Shown here: positions 26,426 through 38,900 of the stretch, piece after piece
Layout: each line of letters starts with the position of its first letter
Position numbering within the stretch: position 1 is the first letter of the stretch
NCBI RefSeq assembly: GCF_900496995.4
Contig: NC_044004.1
Coordinates: 5,828,001 to 5,892,000, forward strand
Length of the DNA stretch: 64,000 bases
Reading direction: 5' to 3'
DNA from: Aquila chrysaetos chrysaetos
Lineage: Eukaryota; Chordata; Aves; Accipitriformes; Accipitridae
Position numbers and translations under genes: made by a program
Notes under the pieces: model-generated
Seen by the model: only the letters and a program-made list of their open reading frames with translations
Database searches by the model: none
Told to the model about the DNA's origin: nothing

Positions 26426-29400
26426 CAAAGACAAACCCAAACTTTTTTCCCCCCTCCTATCCTCAATATATAGCCCAGCTTTTCCTAAGTCTGTCTAGCA
26501 ATTCCTAGATGAAAACATTAATAATCATAGCTATAGATATAGCCCATCTCCTGCCCCACGTCAGCCTGGAGAAGCACCGTGTGAGACCCCGGGAGGCTTC
26601 CTCCCCTCTGCGTACTGCCCAAGCTGTGCCACTTGGACCAGCCTGTCTTCGGGGCATGGAGGGATGGAGCTGTATCAGAGATGCCCTAGGTGATCATCTT
26701 CAAGACACCAAAGGTTCATGGTGTATTTTGCCTCCGCTGTGTGGACTGGCCTCCCCAAGCATTGCATATATTTGTCTGGAGAGTCCTTGCCCGTTTCCAG
26801 AAAAACAGGATGGTTTCAAACCATCTGTTTATCAACAAGGGTGATGACTAGTATTGTGAGGTGAAAACTGAGAGCCCTCATTTCTTTTGTCTTCTTGTAT
26901 TGCAGAAAAACAACCCTATGGCTGGTCAGGTTTGGTCGCAACCCAGCAATGCTCTTTAGCAACCTGGCCGCTGGCATCCGAGTGCATTAAATCAGACCTT
27001 CACGGGTGGTGAAGGCAATGGCAGGACTGGTAGGGTGGCAAGCACTGGATGTAGGGAGCGACTGGCTGTCTGGCAAGCAGCCCCGTCCCCAGCACAGCCA
27101 CATTTTACCATCCATCAGATGGGGAGATAAACAACATAAATTTGAGTGTGTTGCCCTCCGTCTTACTATACAAATATCATCTGGCATTTCTGCCGTGCCC
27201 TGGCCGGTTCCCAGAAAGCATCCCCGGCTCCCACCCAGGTTTTGTGGGACTTTTCAGCTCATCAATCTCCATATCCTCCCCCTGAGCACACCTCGGTGTA
27301 GAACAAGCCCAGTAAATATGTCACATCAGGGGTTTTTCTATGAATCACCTAGATTTTTAAAACCACATCTGACTCAAAATTTCAAAACATTTTCCTTCTC
27401 CATCGTTGGCTCCATCTGCAGCTAACACTGATTTCTTGTTCATTAGCTTCACCCGTGTCACTGGAGTTGTTCCTGCTTTGCGTGGAGGTGAGGAACTGTG
27501 GGTCATCACCCTCTGATCAGTACAAGCCTTTTACTAGACCACACTTTCCTAGCAAGTAAGCAACAGCTTGGACTGACATGAAGTCCTCTGTGTATTTTCT
27601 GGAGTAGATCCGAAAAAATCTCTCTGCATCCTCCGTTGAATATTCTGAATGCGGGAAAATTTTGTATCCATCCTTTTCACTTTGACCCATCTGTACTAAA
27701 ATTGTATTTTCTGCTTTAAGTAATGCAATACTTTGCTAAAGGGTTATCATGGTTCTCTGATGTTGAGAGATTGGGAGGCAGGAGGGGATGTGGGTTGCAT
27801 TTATCTGGAGTAGACACTCCCAGGACGTGATGGGTCCTGCCTAAAATAGACAGGGTGAATCCATTTGGCTCTTTCCATAGGCTCCACGTTTCCTCAAGCT
27901 AACTGCTCACATAGCTTTGGAGTGGGAAGTTATGTGAGACAAATCCTATTACCGACGCAGTAAAATTAGGAATATGTTCCTCCTGGTCCTGCTATAGCTG
28001 TCTGTTTGATCAGCAAAACGGGTACAGAGATAGATCAATAGACAGATAAATGTATTATAGCAGACAATATTTGTCCGTGCTCGGCCAGCCGTCTGGCTAA
28101 ATAGCAATATTGATCCTGTAAAAAATGACATCCCTAAAATAACTAACTTACTCCTCAAGCAGTAAATACAGGCCTTAGGGCATGGATTTCTCCACTGAAT
28201 TTTTCTTGGGAAAGGCAGCCATCCACCACAGAGTAACTGCATAATGTGGACTCTCTCTCACACTGGGTGTATCTTGTGTATTTCTCTGAAATCAGTCAAA
28301 TGAAGACCAGAGAGGTATCATGTTTATTTTCCCTCTCATTTACTGAATATTCAGTTTGGAACTTTGAGTATTATTTAATCCAGAAAAGTGCAAGTTTTCT
28401 AAGTGGTCGTTGACTGAATGAAGCTTATTTGTTCCTTTATAACCAAAATGTTCCTAATCTGGATGACTGAAATAAGCTACAAGAACTCACATTAAGTATT
28501 TAGTGACTGCACCACTTTTACGAAGCCGAGTACGCGAGCTGTGTTAAAACGCAAAACGCATATAGAAATGGCATATGAACCCCCATGTGAAATGCTGCCT
28601 GCCTGGGAGCTTAAAAACTTGTCCATCTGACTTCCAGAAAAGAAACATCATATCTTTCCAATTTTTTTACAGGACCCCAAACTAATTTGGTTGAAAAACA
28701 GTAAAGGGAAGAAATTTCCCAGGCAGGATAGATTAAAAAATACCAATTCTTCTATAGTTCTTCTACAACTGAGGGTGTTCAAACTGCTAAAATTTTCTTG
28801 CTGACTTGTTTTTAAAGGCGATAAAAAGGGGACAGCCCTTGGCCAGCCTAGCTGCTGCTGAGACAACGGTGTCGGTCGGGCAGAGCGTCCGAGGAACTGG
28901 AAATGAAGCCTGACGGGCACCTGTGGGCATCGGAGGTGCCGACACGTCAACCCAACCTGTCCCATGAGCTGGTGTCCCCGAGGACAGGGTGAAGGAGCCG
29001 GGCTGGAGAGCGTGCAGCTCTCTGCTCTCCCAGAATAACCACGACGGAGATCCGTGCTGGAAAACACACACCCGCACCCCCCCCCCGCCCCGTACAACAA
29101 ACCTATGGATTAAAAGTTAATTTTTTTAATGGTCTTCAGCAATTTTTCTGACCTGGAGGAAAGGGGTGCTGCGAGGGGGTGGAGGAGGAAGGAGACCTTT
29201 CATGGGGCCCCGGTTCTGTAGTTAGCAGGGATGCGCGCAGAAAATACTGCTGCAGGGGCTTCACCGCAGGCAGAGCCTCGTGGAGTATGAATTACAGCAA
29301 TAGCTGTCGGAGAGAAACACAATAATAAGAAGGATCTAGTTCTGAAACACTCATTCCTACTCAAGTTGAAAACAAAATTTTTTTAGTAAAAAGCCATCTC

Positions 29401-29900
29401 TCCAGCCCCACATAAAACTGTCTGATACCCTTCCACTTCCGATACGCAAGAGATATAGCTAAGTAAATAAGGGATTAATCAGTTTTATAACACAACGTTC
29501 AAAACAAAGTAATTTGTGAAGCATCTTTTGCACTGCCTGGACTTCTCTGCTTTCCCAGCTAGTGCAAATGCCTAAATGCCACCTTGAGTTTCAAATATTC
29601 CAGTAAAGTAAAACTCAAGTGGATTCTCTGCAGATACCTACTGACATTACTCCTTCCTCATTAAAAGTATTTCCAAATCAGTTAAGCTATAACTACAGAG
29701 ATAATTCTCTATATTCCAAATTACTATTCCCCAATTTGTTTTCCAGGATAATCCTTTCTTTAGATAGAAAGGTCACTGCTAATGAGATATTAATACCTTT
29801 AAAGGATCTGTAGGTGCTTTTCACTTCCTTTAATCCCTCCATTGCCCTCCAATAGGAATGGGCTCCATCCCTGGCAGAATGACCAACGCCTTGTCCCAAA
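26426..29900. other. Intergenic, no gene recognised
   Basis: Unique sequence of mixed composition. Only chance-length open frames are present and no repeat family is recognised. The neighbouring 23,323-26,297 stretch is the same apart from the A20 tract. Confidence 0.6.
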
Positions 29901-29901
29901 C

Positions 29902-30927
29902 TTAGTGCACGGAGCTGAACCTATCTGTGGTATCCAGATGCACACAACCAACACTGTCAAAATCCTGGATCAGGGCAATGATTTTGTTGAAGATCCTGCC
30001 CTGGGCTCCTAGGATGAGTCCCTGCATCCGAAGATACAATTGTAGGCTCATCTGGCCACAGCCGTGCTTGTTTTTCTGCCAGCTACTGCTAGTCACCACG
30101 TTGAAGGCACGATGGGCTGGGTTACAGAAGACCAACCCAAATACAAAACCCCCATCCTTGGGGACCTCACGCTGTTTATGGGGAAGCCAGTGCCGTTTTG
30201 ACTTCACTACCATGCGTAGAGAAACACTGTTAACTACGGGCTATACAACGGAATGCCACCAGTTCCCTGGTGGACATTTGTCCAGGTCATTGCAGGAGAG
30301 CACAGAAGGGGGGTAGTTCAGCGGTGAATCCTTCCAGCCCAGGTATCCCTCCCAAAGCTTGGTAAATCCATGGGACACATGGACCTCCGTGCAATAATAC
30401 CTCCTGTCCCCCAGCAAGCCCTTGCCAAGCTTCCAAAGATCAGGTGAGGGAGCGATAGCGGCCGTGGGCTGCTGGGGAGCCTCCTGCCCAGGAGAGTCAA
30501 GACAAGGCTGTAGGTAGCCAGGGCTAGTCACATCAGCAAATCCACAGGAAAAATGTAGAGCCTCAGCAAAAACATGCAGTGCAGACCTCAAAACCCTGGC
30601 CAGAGTCAACAAGTGTTGCTTGAGCTCTCAAACGAAGATGGAAGAAACTTGTCATAAATGATAAACCACGACCCCAGGAGCTTTCTGCACACAGCTGAGA
30701 AACCTGCAGGTAACCTGTCAGAAAAGTAAGTGGCGGTCTGCAGCAAAGTGGCTGAGTTTTCTCAAGATGCTCAGATAGTGGATCATATCCTGAAGCCCCA
30801 TGACCATCTCAGGAGAGAGAAGCAGTGAATATCTACTTGCTCTTCAATTACACAAGATTTTTGGTACGTTAGTTATGAGCTGTTGGATTTGACTCTTCAC
30901 TGATCTGGTCCAGCCCTCAGTAAGCTA
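29902..30927 (-). pseudogene. Unassigned stop-interrupted reading frame
   Basis: On the minus strand one frame stays open from 30627 to 29902 except for a single TAG (30243-30241), that is about 240 codons with one internal stop. The same frame continues upstream to about 30924 with only three more interruptions, TGA at 30630-30628, 30654-30652 and 30720-30718, plus TGA at 30846-30844. The translation has normal globular composition with Trp and Cys. It includes a Trp/Cys-bearing part around the TAG and a Leu-rich helical part upstream. I cannot assign it to a family. It could be a decayed retrocopy, a remnant of an old insertion, or chance in a stop-poor stretch, since the opposite strand is also open for 129 codons here. 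Confidence 0.22.
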
Positions 30928-33900
30928 TACATAAAAGTAAAGAAGAGAATTATAATATCCCCTTCGAAAAACAATGCTCGTGTAAGGATTAGAGGAAGGC
31001 AAGGCTGTCTCTTTTTCAGCAAGGAATTAAGGTAGTAAGAAAAGCATCACAGTGTACCGTCTAGATTTACAGCAGGGTTTTTCAATTTAATTTGTCATTA
31101 CCAAATACATTACATTGGGATTAAACTGTACAGGTTATTAAATACTGATTACAAGAAGACAGTGCACTGTGGCAGGCAAATAACTTACAAGTTACTGAAA
31201 TTAAGGCTTTGAAAATGTTTTAAGGGAATTAATGTTTAATTAATGATTTTGATCTATAAGGCATTCCAGTAATAGCTTCAGTAAGAGATTACACAAGCCT
31301 GTGAGACATTCATAAGTAGAAAGGATACTTGATGTTAGTATTTTTTTTAATTAATCCTGCATTGGAAGACCACGACGAAGGAATTTAGAGTTTGGTGCAC
31401 AATAAAAGGACCATTCCGGTTAGCAGGCACTTCAGCTCCTGTGATTTTTTTTTGCATGATCAAACTTACATGCACATTTTTTTAACAATACAGCATGAGA
31501 TGAACTTAGAATGTAGCGTGATTAAGAATATTCCTAATTCAACACCCCAAGTGAACTTGGATATTAAAGTGTAGGGAGGTTTACAGATACGAGATGGTTG
31601 ACTTAATAGTCACTTTTTTTCTTCCACTGAATTTCATCTTTCTGCTACTGACTTCCAGAAACAACATAAATCAGTAGCAGCATTTAACTTTCCAACATGA
31701 TTGATGATTTGTTAGAAAACTTATCTTATGCTAAGACATTCTTGCACAGTCTTTTCTTCTTTCATTAAAAAAAGTAGTTTATGTAATTTCTTATAGTCAA
31801 ACCGAAGTCACTGATCCTTTACTGTTTTGCTCACTACGTTCACCTTGATAATCTGACATTATTTTCACAAGGCTGTAAGTGTAATTAAGGGCGTTTAAAA
31901 GATGTTTGTGTCAGTAGCTGTAAAAATACAAACAGGAAAATCTACTGAACTGAAAACAATAAATATCTGGTATCAGTTTTCCTACAGAGATGATGTTACA
32001 AAAACTCTTCTACTGAAAAATTTTCATTAGAGAATTTCATGGTAATTTATAGTGCCCTGTCAGGAGATAAATCCCACACAAGATTCAAGCTATCTAAATA
32101 GCGGATCTGTCAAGTTCTGTAATTATATAGGGGCTTTTTAACTCTTCTGATCCTGATGGGTTATGGAGATATGGGGGTGATACAATTCCCATTAAGTTAC
32201 TGGAAGGGGAAATGAATAAACTTTAGAAGTTTTAGGTACCAAAAAATGGCAGTTTATAGGTCTTTAAGATCATCTTCAAGCTGAAATGCATCACCTTTTT
32301 GCTGATGTACTAAGCAAAATAAAACTGCAAAGAAGTTTTGGAGGATTCACAAGGCTTGATAAATTTGAAAAATCACTTTGAAAATGAGGATTTCTTTCCT
32401 TTTCCTCCTTCTCTCCTGGTGCAGCTGGACCAAAGCCAACATCACTACGCAATTTTTGGTTAAATCCACCTGGTTACTAAACGGATGTGGCTTTATGTTT
32501 AAAAGATATTAATACTTGTTACAGCTTACTAATATTCATTACAGCTAATTTTTATCACTGGTTATAATATGCTTATTTGCTCCTTGTCACTTTGGCTATA
32601 ATTGTTTGGTTTAGTACACAGAGCACACATCTTCTATGCTGCCTGCTTAATTATTTTTCATCTCTTTTTATGTCACATTTCTCAGAACAATAATTATGTC
32701 AGATCATAAATCCCGTCCTACAGTGACAATCATAAAAACCTGACAGACAGTAAGAGTTGCTTTATAACACGAACAGGGTGATTCACTTTAACTAAACTCT
32801 TCATTTCTTTCTACTTAGTTTAATTAATTCAGCTTAATTATTTAACCTATTAACCAAAGGTTAATTAAATTGAATCTGAAGCACTCTCTTACTATATTTA
32901 TATTGCTTATTTTTTTGGAACGGGACTAGTGTTTCATTACCTCTCATGCTCATTAATTTTAGTGCTGCTGTTGCTCTTTCTTGAAACGTTTGTTTTCTCC
33001 AGGGCCAAGTTAATCCATAATTTAGCACTAATGGTAAATCAGTTGTGCATTACCCGCTGTGCGCGGTCCAAAAGGCGACGCCAGGGTTTGTGTGCAGGGG
33101 CTGGATTGTATCGTCTCACTGTGGTTAGCATCGGGTAACAGGACCCCCTGCGGGAACGCACCCTAAATAAATGCACCCAACCAACACGCCTTGGGCTTTA
33201 AAAGGACACCTCCTTCCACTTGCTTTTGATTTTTTTTTTCCCAATGCCATCTTCTAAAAATACATCCCTGCAAGGGAGCAGGGTGGGATAGAGGTGGCAG
33301 CCCCATTTCTAAAGGCTTCTTAAGGCTCTTTTGAAGAGCACCTTGAAAAATGAAAGCCCAAAGCAAATGCCACAGTGCAAACCAGCCAAGGTGTTAAAAT
33401 CAAATTCAACGAACTCAAGCCCAAGAGCTGTTGGGAGCAGCTCACTGGTGTGGCCACAGCTGAACTGCCCCTACCCAGGGAGGTCGTGGGTACCTGCCCC
33501 TACCTGAAGTTCTACCATGGCATGCTCACCTATAAACTGTTCTCTCTCCAAAAAACATACATAATGATAACGGTGATAGTCTAGAAAAGCAAGGACCAGG
33601 CACCAGAAATACCTCTGCTGCCTGTACAGTTAATTTTCATCAAACATGCTCGTGGCTAGGCAGCTAAGCATCAGCGTTAGCAGGCTGTGTCGGTGACAGG
33701 GCAGAGCCACGGCACGCCAAAGCCACCCGGGGAGGGGACGGACTCCCTGCGCCCCATCTAGATGTGCCCCACACATGCTGGCAGACAAAGATGTGGACGG
33801 TCATGACAGGTCAGGGAGCCTCGCAGCCTCCGAGGGAAAGGATCAGACCGTTCTTAAGAGCTCCTTAACTCAAAAATCCATCCACTGACTCGGGAAATCT

Positions 33901-34889
33901 GAGCTGGGACAGTTTACACGTGGGAAATCTGCGCAAAGGCTCCAGACCTGGTTCAGACACCACATTTGCTCCAGCACTTCAGGGATTTTAATTCCACCTC
34001 AGAGATTTTAATTCCACCTCTTTAGTACAGTGAACTCTGTACCCATACCCCACAGCCCAAGACCCACTCAAAGTCCCACCCCAGCAGGGGCACCCATTGC
34101 CAAAGCACCCACCAGCACTACCTGCATCCCAAGTGCCCGGAGAAACTCAAGAATCAGACCTGCCACCTTCAGGCTTAGATTTAACAAGCCCTTGCTAAGC
34201 ACAAAGCTGAATGAGATCACATCTGGTCCAGGGCCAGAAAGTAATGGTGCGGTAATGGTTTTATTAGCTTTTTGAGAAGGAGCTGTTTGATTTGAGAGAG
34301 AGAGAAGACAGTCAACAGCAACATTCGCTCCTGCTAATCTCATTTCCAGAAGCATGCTGAGTGAGGAGGCGCTTGGGCACAAAGCTTTGCTCGATTGCTC
34401 TCTGTTTATCTAGGATTACATTAGGAGCCCAAGACACATCTGAAAACAGCCCATGGCAAGAACTAGGGCTTTGCAAATGGCTTCTGCAGCATCGGGTTTG
34501 CGGGAAGAGATATTCCAGTGTTTCCACCAAGCTGTTGGCTGGATGGCAGCCAGTTTGCTCAGTACAAGTGCTTCAGAATTAACAGAAGAGATGCACAGGA
34601 AGGGGAAGATTTAAAGAAGTAGCTCCTTTGGAGCTGTATTTAGATGCACAGGTTTTAGACATGCAAATTTAAGACACTCTCGAGGTAAGCACTGCAGCTA
34701 ACAAGCATTGATTAGATAATCTGGTAATTTAAAATAATGTATTTACCTTAAGCGAAAGGAAATCAAATGCAGAAGGGTGAATTTCGCCTGGGTGAAGAGC
34801 CCTTGTAAGGGGAAAACTACAGCAGAAGTTAGTCTGACGACAATCTGCCCCGTTGTCCACGAAATACTTTAAGAACCGAATTACCACTA
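30928..34889. other. Intergenic, AT-rich, possible conserved noncoding DNA
   Basis: No coding signal. From about 31,000 to 33,070 the sequence is AT-rich with many TAAT/ATTA and TTAATTAA cores, and it lacks simple repeats or transposon signatures. It ends sharply in a GC-richer part at about 33,060. This is the texture of developmental enhancer clusters, but conservation cannot be judged here. Confidence 0.4.
33981..34020. repeat. 20-bp tandem duplication
   Basis: Two adjacent 20-bp units (AGGGATTTTAATTCCACCTC and AGAGATTTTAATTCCACCTC) differ at one base. Confidence 0.95.
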
Positions 34890-35994
34890 AATCTGGTGTA
34901 ACAGTTCTTTATTTCAGTGTCTACAACACAAAGAGAGGGCTTGCATTTTGACATCAGAACCATGCAAAGCACCTATACACCGAGAACAAGATATTGAACG
35001 AGTGTCTCTCTCCTGCTACATGTGGGAAATTTAGGCAGGAAGACTCGGTTTTCCTGTGCATTCCGCTCTATCCTTCCACAAATCAACCAGCTGTGAGGGG
35101 TGATAATCAACCTTCATTCCTAATCAAATAATTTGCCACTGAACGGTATTCCACGCTGCCCTAAGCTGCTCAAACGTGCTTCTGTAAACTTTATCAAGGA
35201 CCCAGTTCTGCTCTCGGTTTACAAGGACGAAGTCCCAAACACCTCCAGCTAAAGGAACAGATTTTAATCAGAGGTACTGGATTAATGGAGAGCAGAATTT
35301 GGCTCAAAGGATGAACATCTCCTCCATACAGAGGCCCAAAAAAGGCCCTTACTAATGTTCCAGACAGAGGGATGTAGAGACCACCCTAGGCTCAGAGAAT
35401 TGTCATGTGCACAGAGGACAACTAGACATCCTGAACTATTAAAAACCAGTGGTATAGAAAAATAAAAGGCATAAAATACCGAACCAAAAAGGTTCCAAAT
35501 AAGGCATCAGCAGGTCCCGACTGGATGCGCTCCCGTTACGTGCACTACCCTCCCAGCCAGGGGGGTTAGGATGATGCATTAGGATTGTATTTCTGACCTC
35601 AATCACTAAGCACTATGAGCAACCAGAAGGGTTCAAGTTCTGTTCGAAAAACGAAAAAAAAAACCAAAACCCAAAACACAAAACAAGGAGTATTCTTTTT
35701 GGTAAGTATTTCTTAGAAAATAAAATAAAAACATTAAAGCAATTTGTTTAAATGATTCTTTAAAAAAAGACAACATTCCTGTAAAGTAAAAATATATATA
35801 TATATAGAAATAGAATATAATTTTTGTTTTGTTTTTAAAAAAGACATTCAGTATCACGTCAGCGGATTCTGATCAACTTCCCATCCGTCTTCTGCAATAA
35901 CCGCTGCTCGTTAAGGCAAAACGTCAGGTTGGCACCATTACAACAGCTGAATCAAACTGGCCGAAGGCGAAGCAGAGCAGGCAGCGTGCTGGCG
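34890..35994 (-). other. RPIA: RPIA 3' untranslated region
   Basis: The sequence between the stop codon and an AATAAA at 34913-34908 is about 1.1 kb. It contains a short TA repeat (around 35793-35804) and no nearer canonical signal. A G/T-rich stretch follows the hexamer on the minus strand, as expected downstream of a cleavage site. The end point is inferred. Confidence 0.6.
34908..34913 (-). terminator. RPIA: RPIA poly(A) signal AATAAA
   Basis: TTTATT on the plus strand reads AATAAA on the minus strand. It is the first canonical hexamer after the RPIA stop codon. Confidence 0.6.
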
Positions 35995-38900
35995 TCAGCG
36001 AGGCTGCTTCTCCCGCACGCTGACCGAGCCGTCCTCCATGCCAAAGTACACCACCTCTGCCATGTCGATGAAGAGTCCCGTCTCCACCACGCCTGGGGAA
36101 CAAGAGTTCACGTGCCGGTTAATGCCACAGCCACCCCATTGCTTGAATCCTCTGCTCTGCCCATGTTTTTGTTCATTAAAAGGCGCTAATGCCTCCATCA
36201 GAGGTTTGGAGAGAGGTGTCCAACCTGGGTGATGTTGAATCAGCCGCACAGGGAGCCTGCGGGAAGTCTTTTCCATGCTGCCACCCCCAGAAGAAACTCT
36301 CTCCAGAGAGGGAGAAACAACTCCCAAAGCTCCCCCTGACATTCACACCACGCCAGCCACCACCGTTACGCTAACATAATCATGAGCATGCCATTTTTAG
36401 CCATCTGATGATCCACGGGAGCAAGAGGAAGCTACACACAGCCACAGGTTTACTCACTTTGCCTTTAAACAAATCTGAAAAGCTATCCTGTTAGAGAACA
36501 CCTGGATAACACTTGTTCAAATGTTAAGACTCAGCAGATCTGATGCTACCTCTGCAATTTGTAGCCCATTTGCAAATGTACTTTTGGTTGCATTTAATTA
36601 TGAGGTGCTCCTAACTTCACAGTGATCACTGAGCCACAGCCAGAGGCCAGAAAGGTGGAAAGAAATGGAGAACAAGGGCTACCACTCTGGCAAGGTGGCC
36701 AGAGCCCTGCTATCACCACTGTATTTAGGCTTTAACAGTTCTGCTGATCCACTTCTGGGTAGGGAAGATGCTCTTCTCCCCATAGCAAGTCCATTTCTGA
36801 GCAGCAACTGGTGCTGAGACCATCTCCACACCAACACAACGGAGCAGGTCCCATCGTTTACCATCCTTGCTGTTTTGTTTGCAAACAGCGTAACCGGCCA
36901 CTGTTTTTCTCTTGCACAGAAACAGCTCTAGTGATGTAGACATTTGTACAGCCACGGGCAGAAACTGCATTAGGATATGGAGAGCTGCACCTGGGACAGC
37001 CCAGGTGGGCAGTGGTCACTGGTTTGTTTAGATTGGTCACTGGTTCGGTTAAATCTGCTCCTGCCAAAGGTCCAAACCTGCCATCTACTGCTGTCTGCAA
37101 GCAAGTGCCAGGTAATTATTCAGATTGCAAAGACACCGGGACAAGTCAAGGCAGAGGTAGCATCCTAGCAGTTTGCTCCTAGAGCAGGAAAAAAGAAAAC
37201 GGGTGTATTTTCAGTAAATCACCCTTCTAAGAAGCATTGAGGGAAGCAAAGCCACCAAACAGAAGCAACTGGAAATTACTGGCAACTCTTCACCCAGCCT
37301 ACACCCATGGCCTCTGCCTGCTCTTGTATTTTAATTGTGGTGCCAGGACAATATATTGCTGCTTTGTGGGGACTTTGAGGTTTGTGCAACAAGATCCCAA
37401 CCTATTCCTGCACGTTCTGACAATGCACAGTCAGCGAAGGCAGTTGTGTTACGGACTTCAGGGGCAGGCAGGTATCTGAGATAAACTCAGAGATAAAGAG
37501 ATACAACAACATGTACTCAAAAGCTGACCAGATTCAAGAGCAGACTTTGCCAATATAACCAGAGAGATATCCAGATGTGGCTGAGACAGTCTATCTGCTG
37601 ATTCACTGAAGTCCAGAGAGTGCCACTGCCCCTGGGCAGACCTGGATCGTCCAGAAGCAGCTCTGGGGTGGGCAGCAGGTCTTCATGCAAGGCAGGAGTC
37701 CTTGCAGAGAGGCTGTTTCATTTGCAAACAGTGCGATCAGTCACTGCTTCTCTCTTGCACAGCAATAGCTAGGATACGCTGCACTCCCACAGCAAGGTGA
37801 GCCCATAGGACTACACAATGGTAACGGGATGCAGAGCTGTAAGCAGCTCCTCGAAAACACTGTAACCCAGTGCAAACCCTCCCTCCAGAGTCCGCCAGTG
37901 TTTCCATTAAAAGTCCCTCTCCAAATGGGCACAAAGAGAGCAAGGAAGAACACGGGACTGGTGTGCCTAATGGGAAACAGCGTCCTAAGTCACCCGGCAT
38001 CACCCCAGGTTTTTAACACCATATGGAAATGCCACATGGGTACTGTTGCACTAATTCAGCAGATAGATCTCTCGAGTAGAAACAAATGTAGGGACCCATA
38101 AGAGGGCAGTGAATGAACACACATACACACACACACAAACACACACACACACACACACACACATTTCCTCCTATCCAGGGGAGAGCTCCCACAGTCAGGG
38201 TTATCTAGCACAGACCAAGCCTTAGCCAGCATTTGGGTTTTTTTAAATCGTAAACGTTACCTGGTATCATTTTTATAGCGGTGTTCACTTCACTCCATTC
38301 ATGAACTTTGTCAAACTTCCAGTCCAGGATGAAGTTCCCGTTGTCTGTCACCACAGGGCCCTGAGAAGCAAACCCATTTGTCACCACCATGAGCTCCTTG
38401 TCTACCGAGCCCAGCCAGGGACTGTCACAGCCCTCACCGGGACCAGCCATCTCCACTGCAACAGTTTAGAGAGAGTCATCATTCAAGTAAATCAGGGCAG
38501 TCCACAATAAGCCTGTAAGTAAAACCATCACCCAAAGCAACTGCTCGTTCCTCATTCTCCTGCGTACAGATAATCATGCAGAAGTTGGAAACATCACTGC
38601 AACAGGGGAGCCTCTTCACAAGAGCAAAGCTAGATAAATGTCCTACAAAGGCTATTACAGGCAACTGAAGCCAAAGTAAGACCCCTCTGCCCCAGTGCTA
38701 ACAGCATGCTGCTGGATGCCATGGGGAGTTGAAGAACTGCTGGACTTAAGCATCCCAGATGTGCCCAGCACTCCCTCAAGCCCAACAGAAGGAGCAATTG
38801 GTTCCCTTCAACAGAGCAGAGACAGCGGGGGTTGAGGACAAGGTGTTTCGGCAGCGCTGAGCAGGGTGTGCAACCATACATCCCAGGAGGGACCAGCATC

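Noticed and set aside
26156-26466. Phe/Leu-rich (minus) and Lys/Arg-rich (plus) frames
   Set aside because: They are translations of the 128-bp purine tract, not genes.
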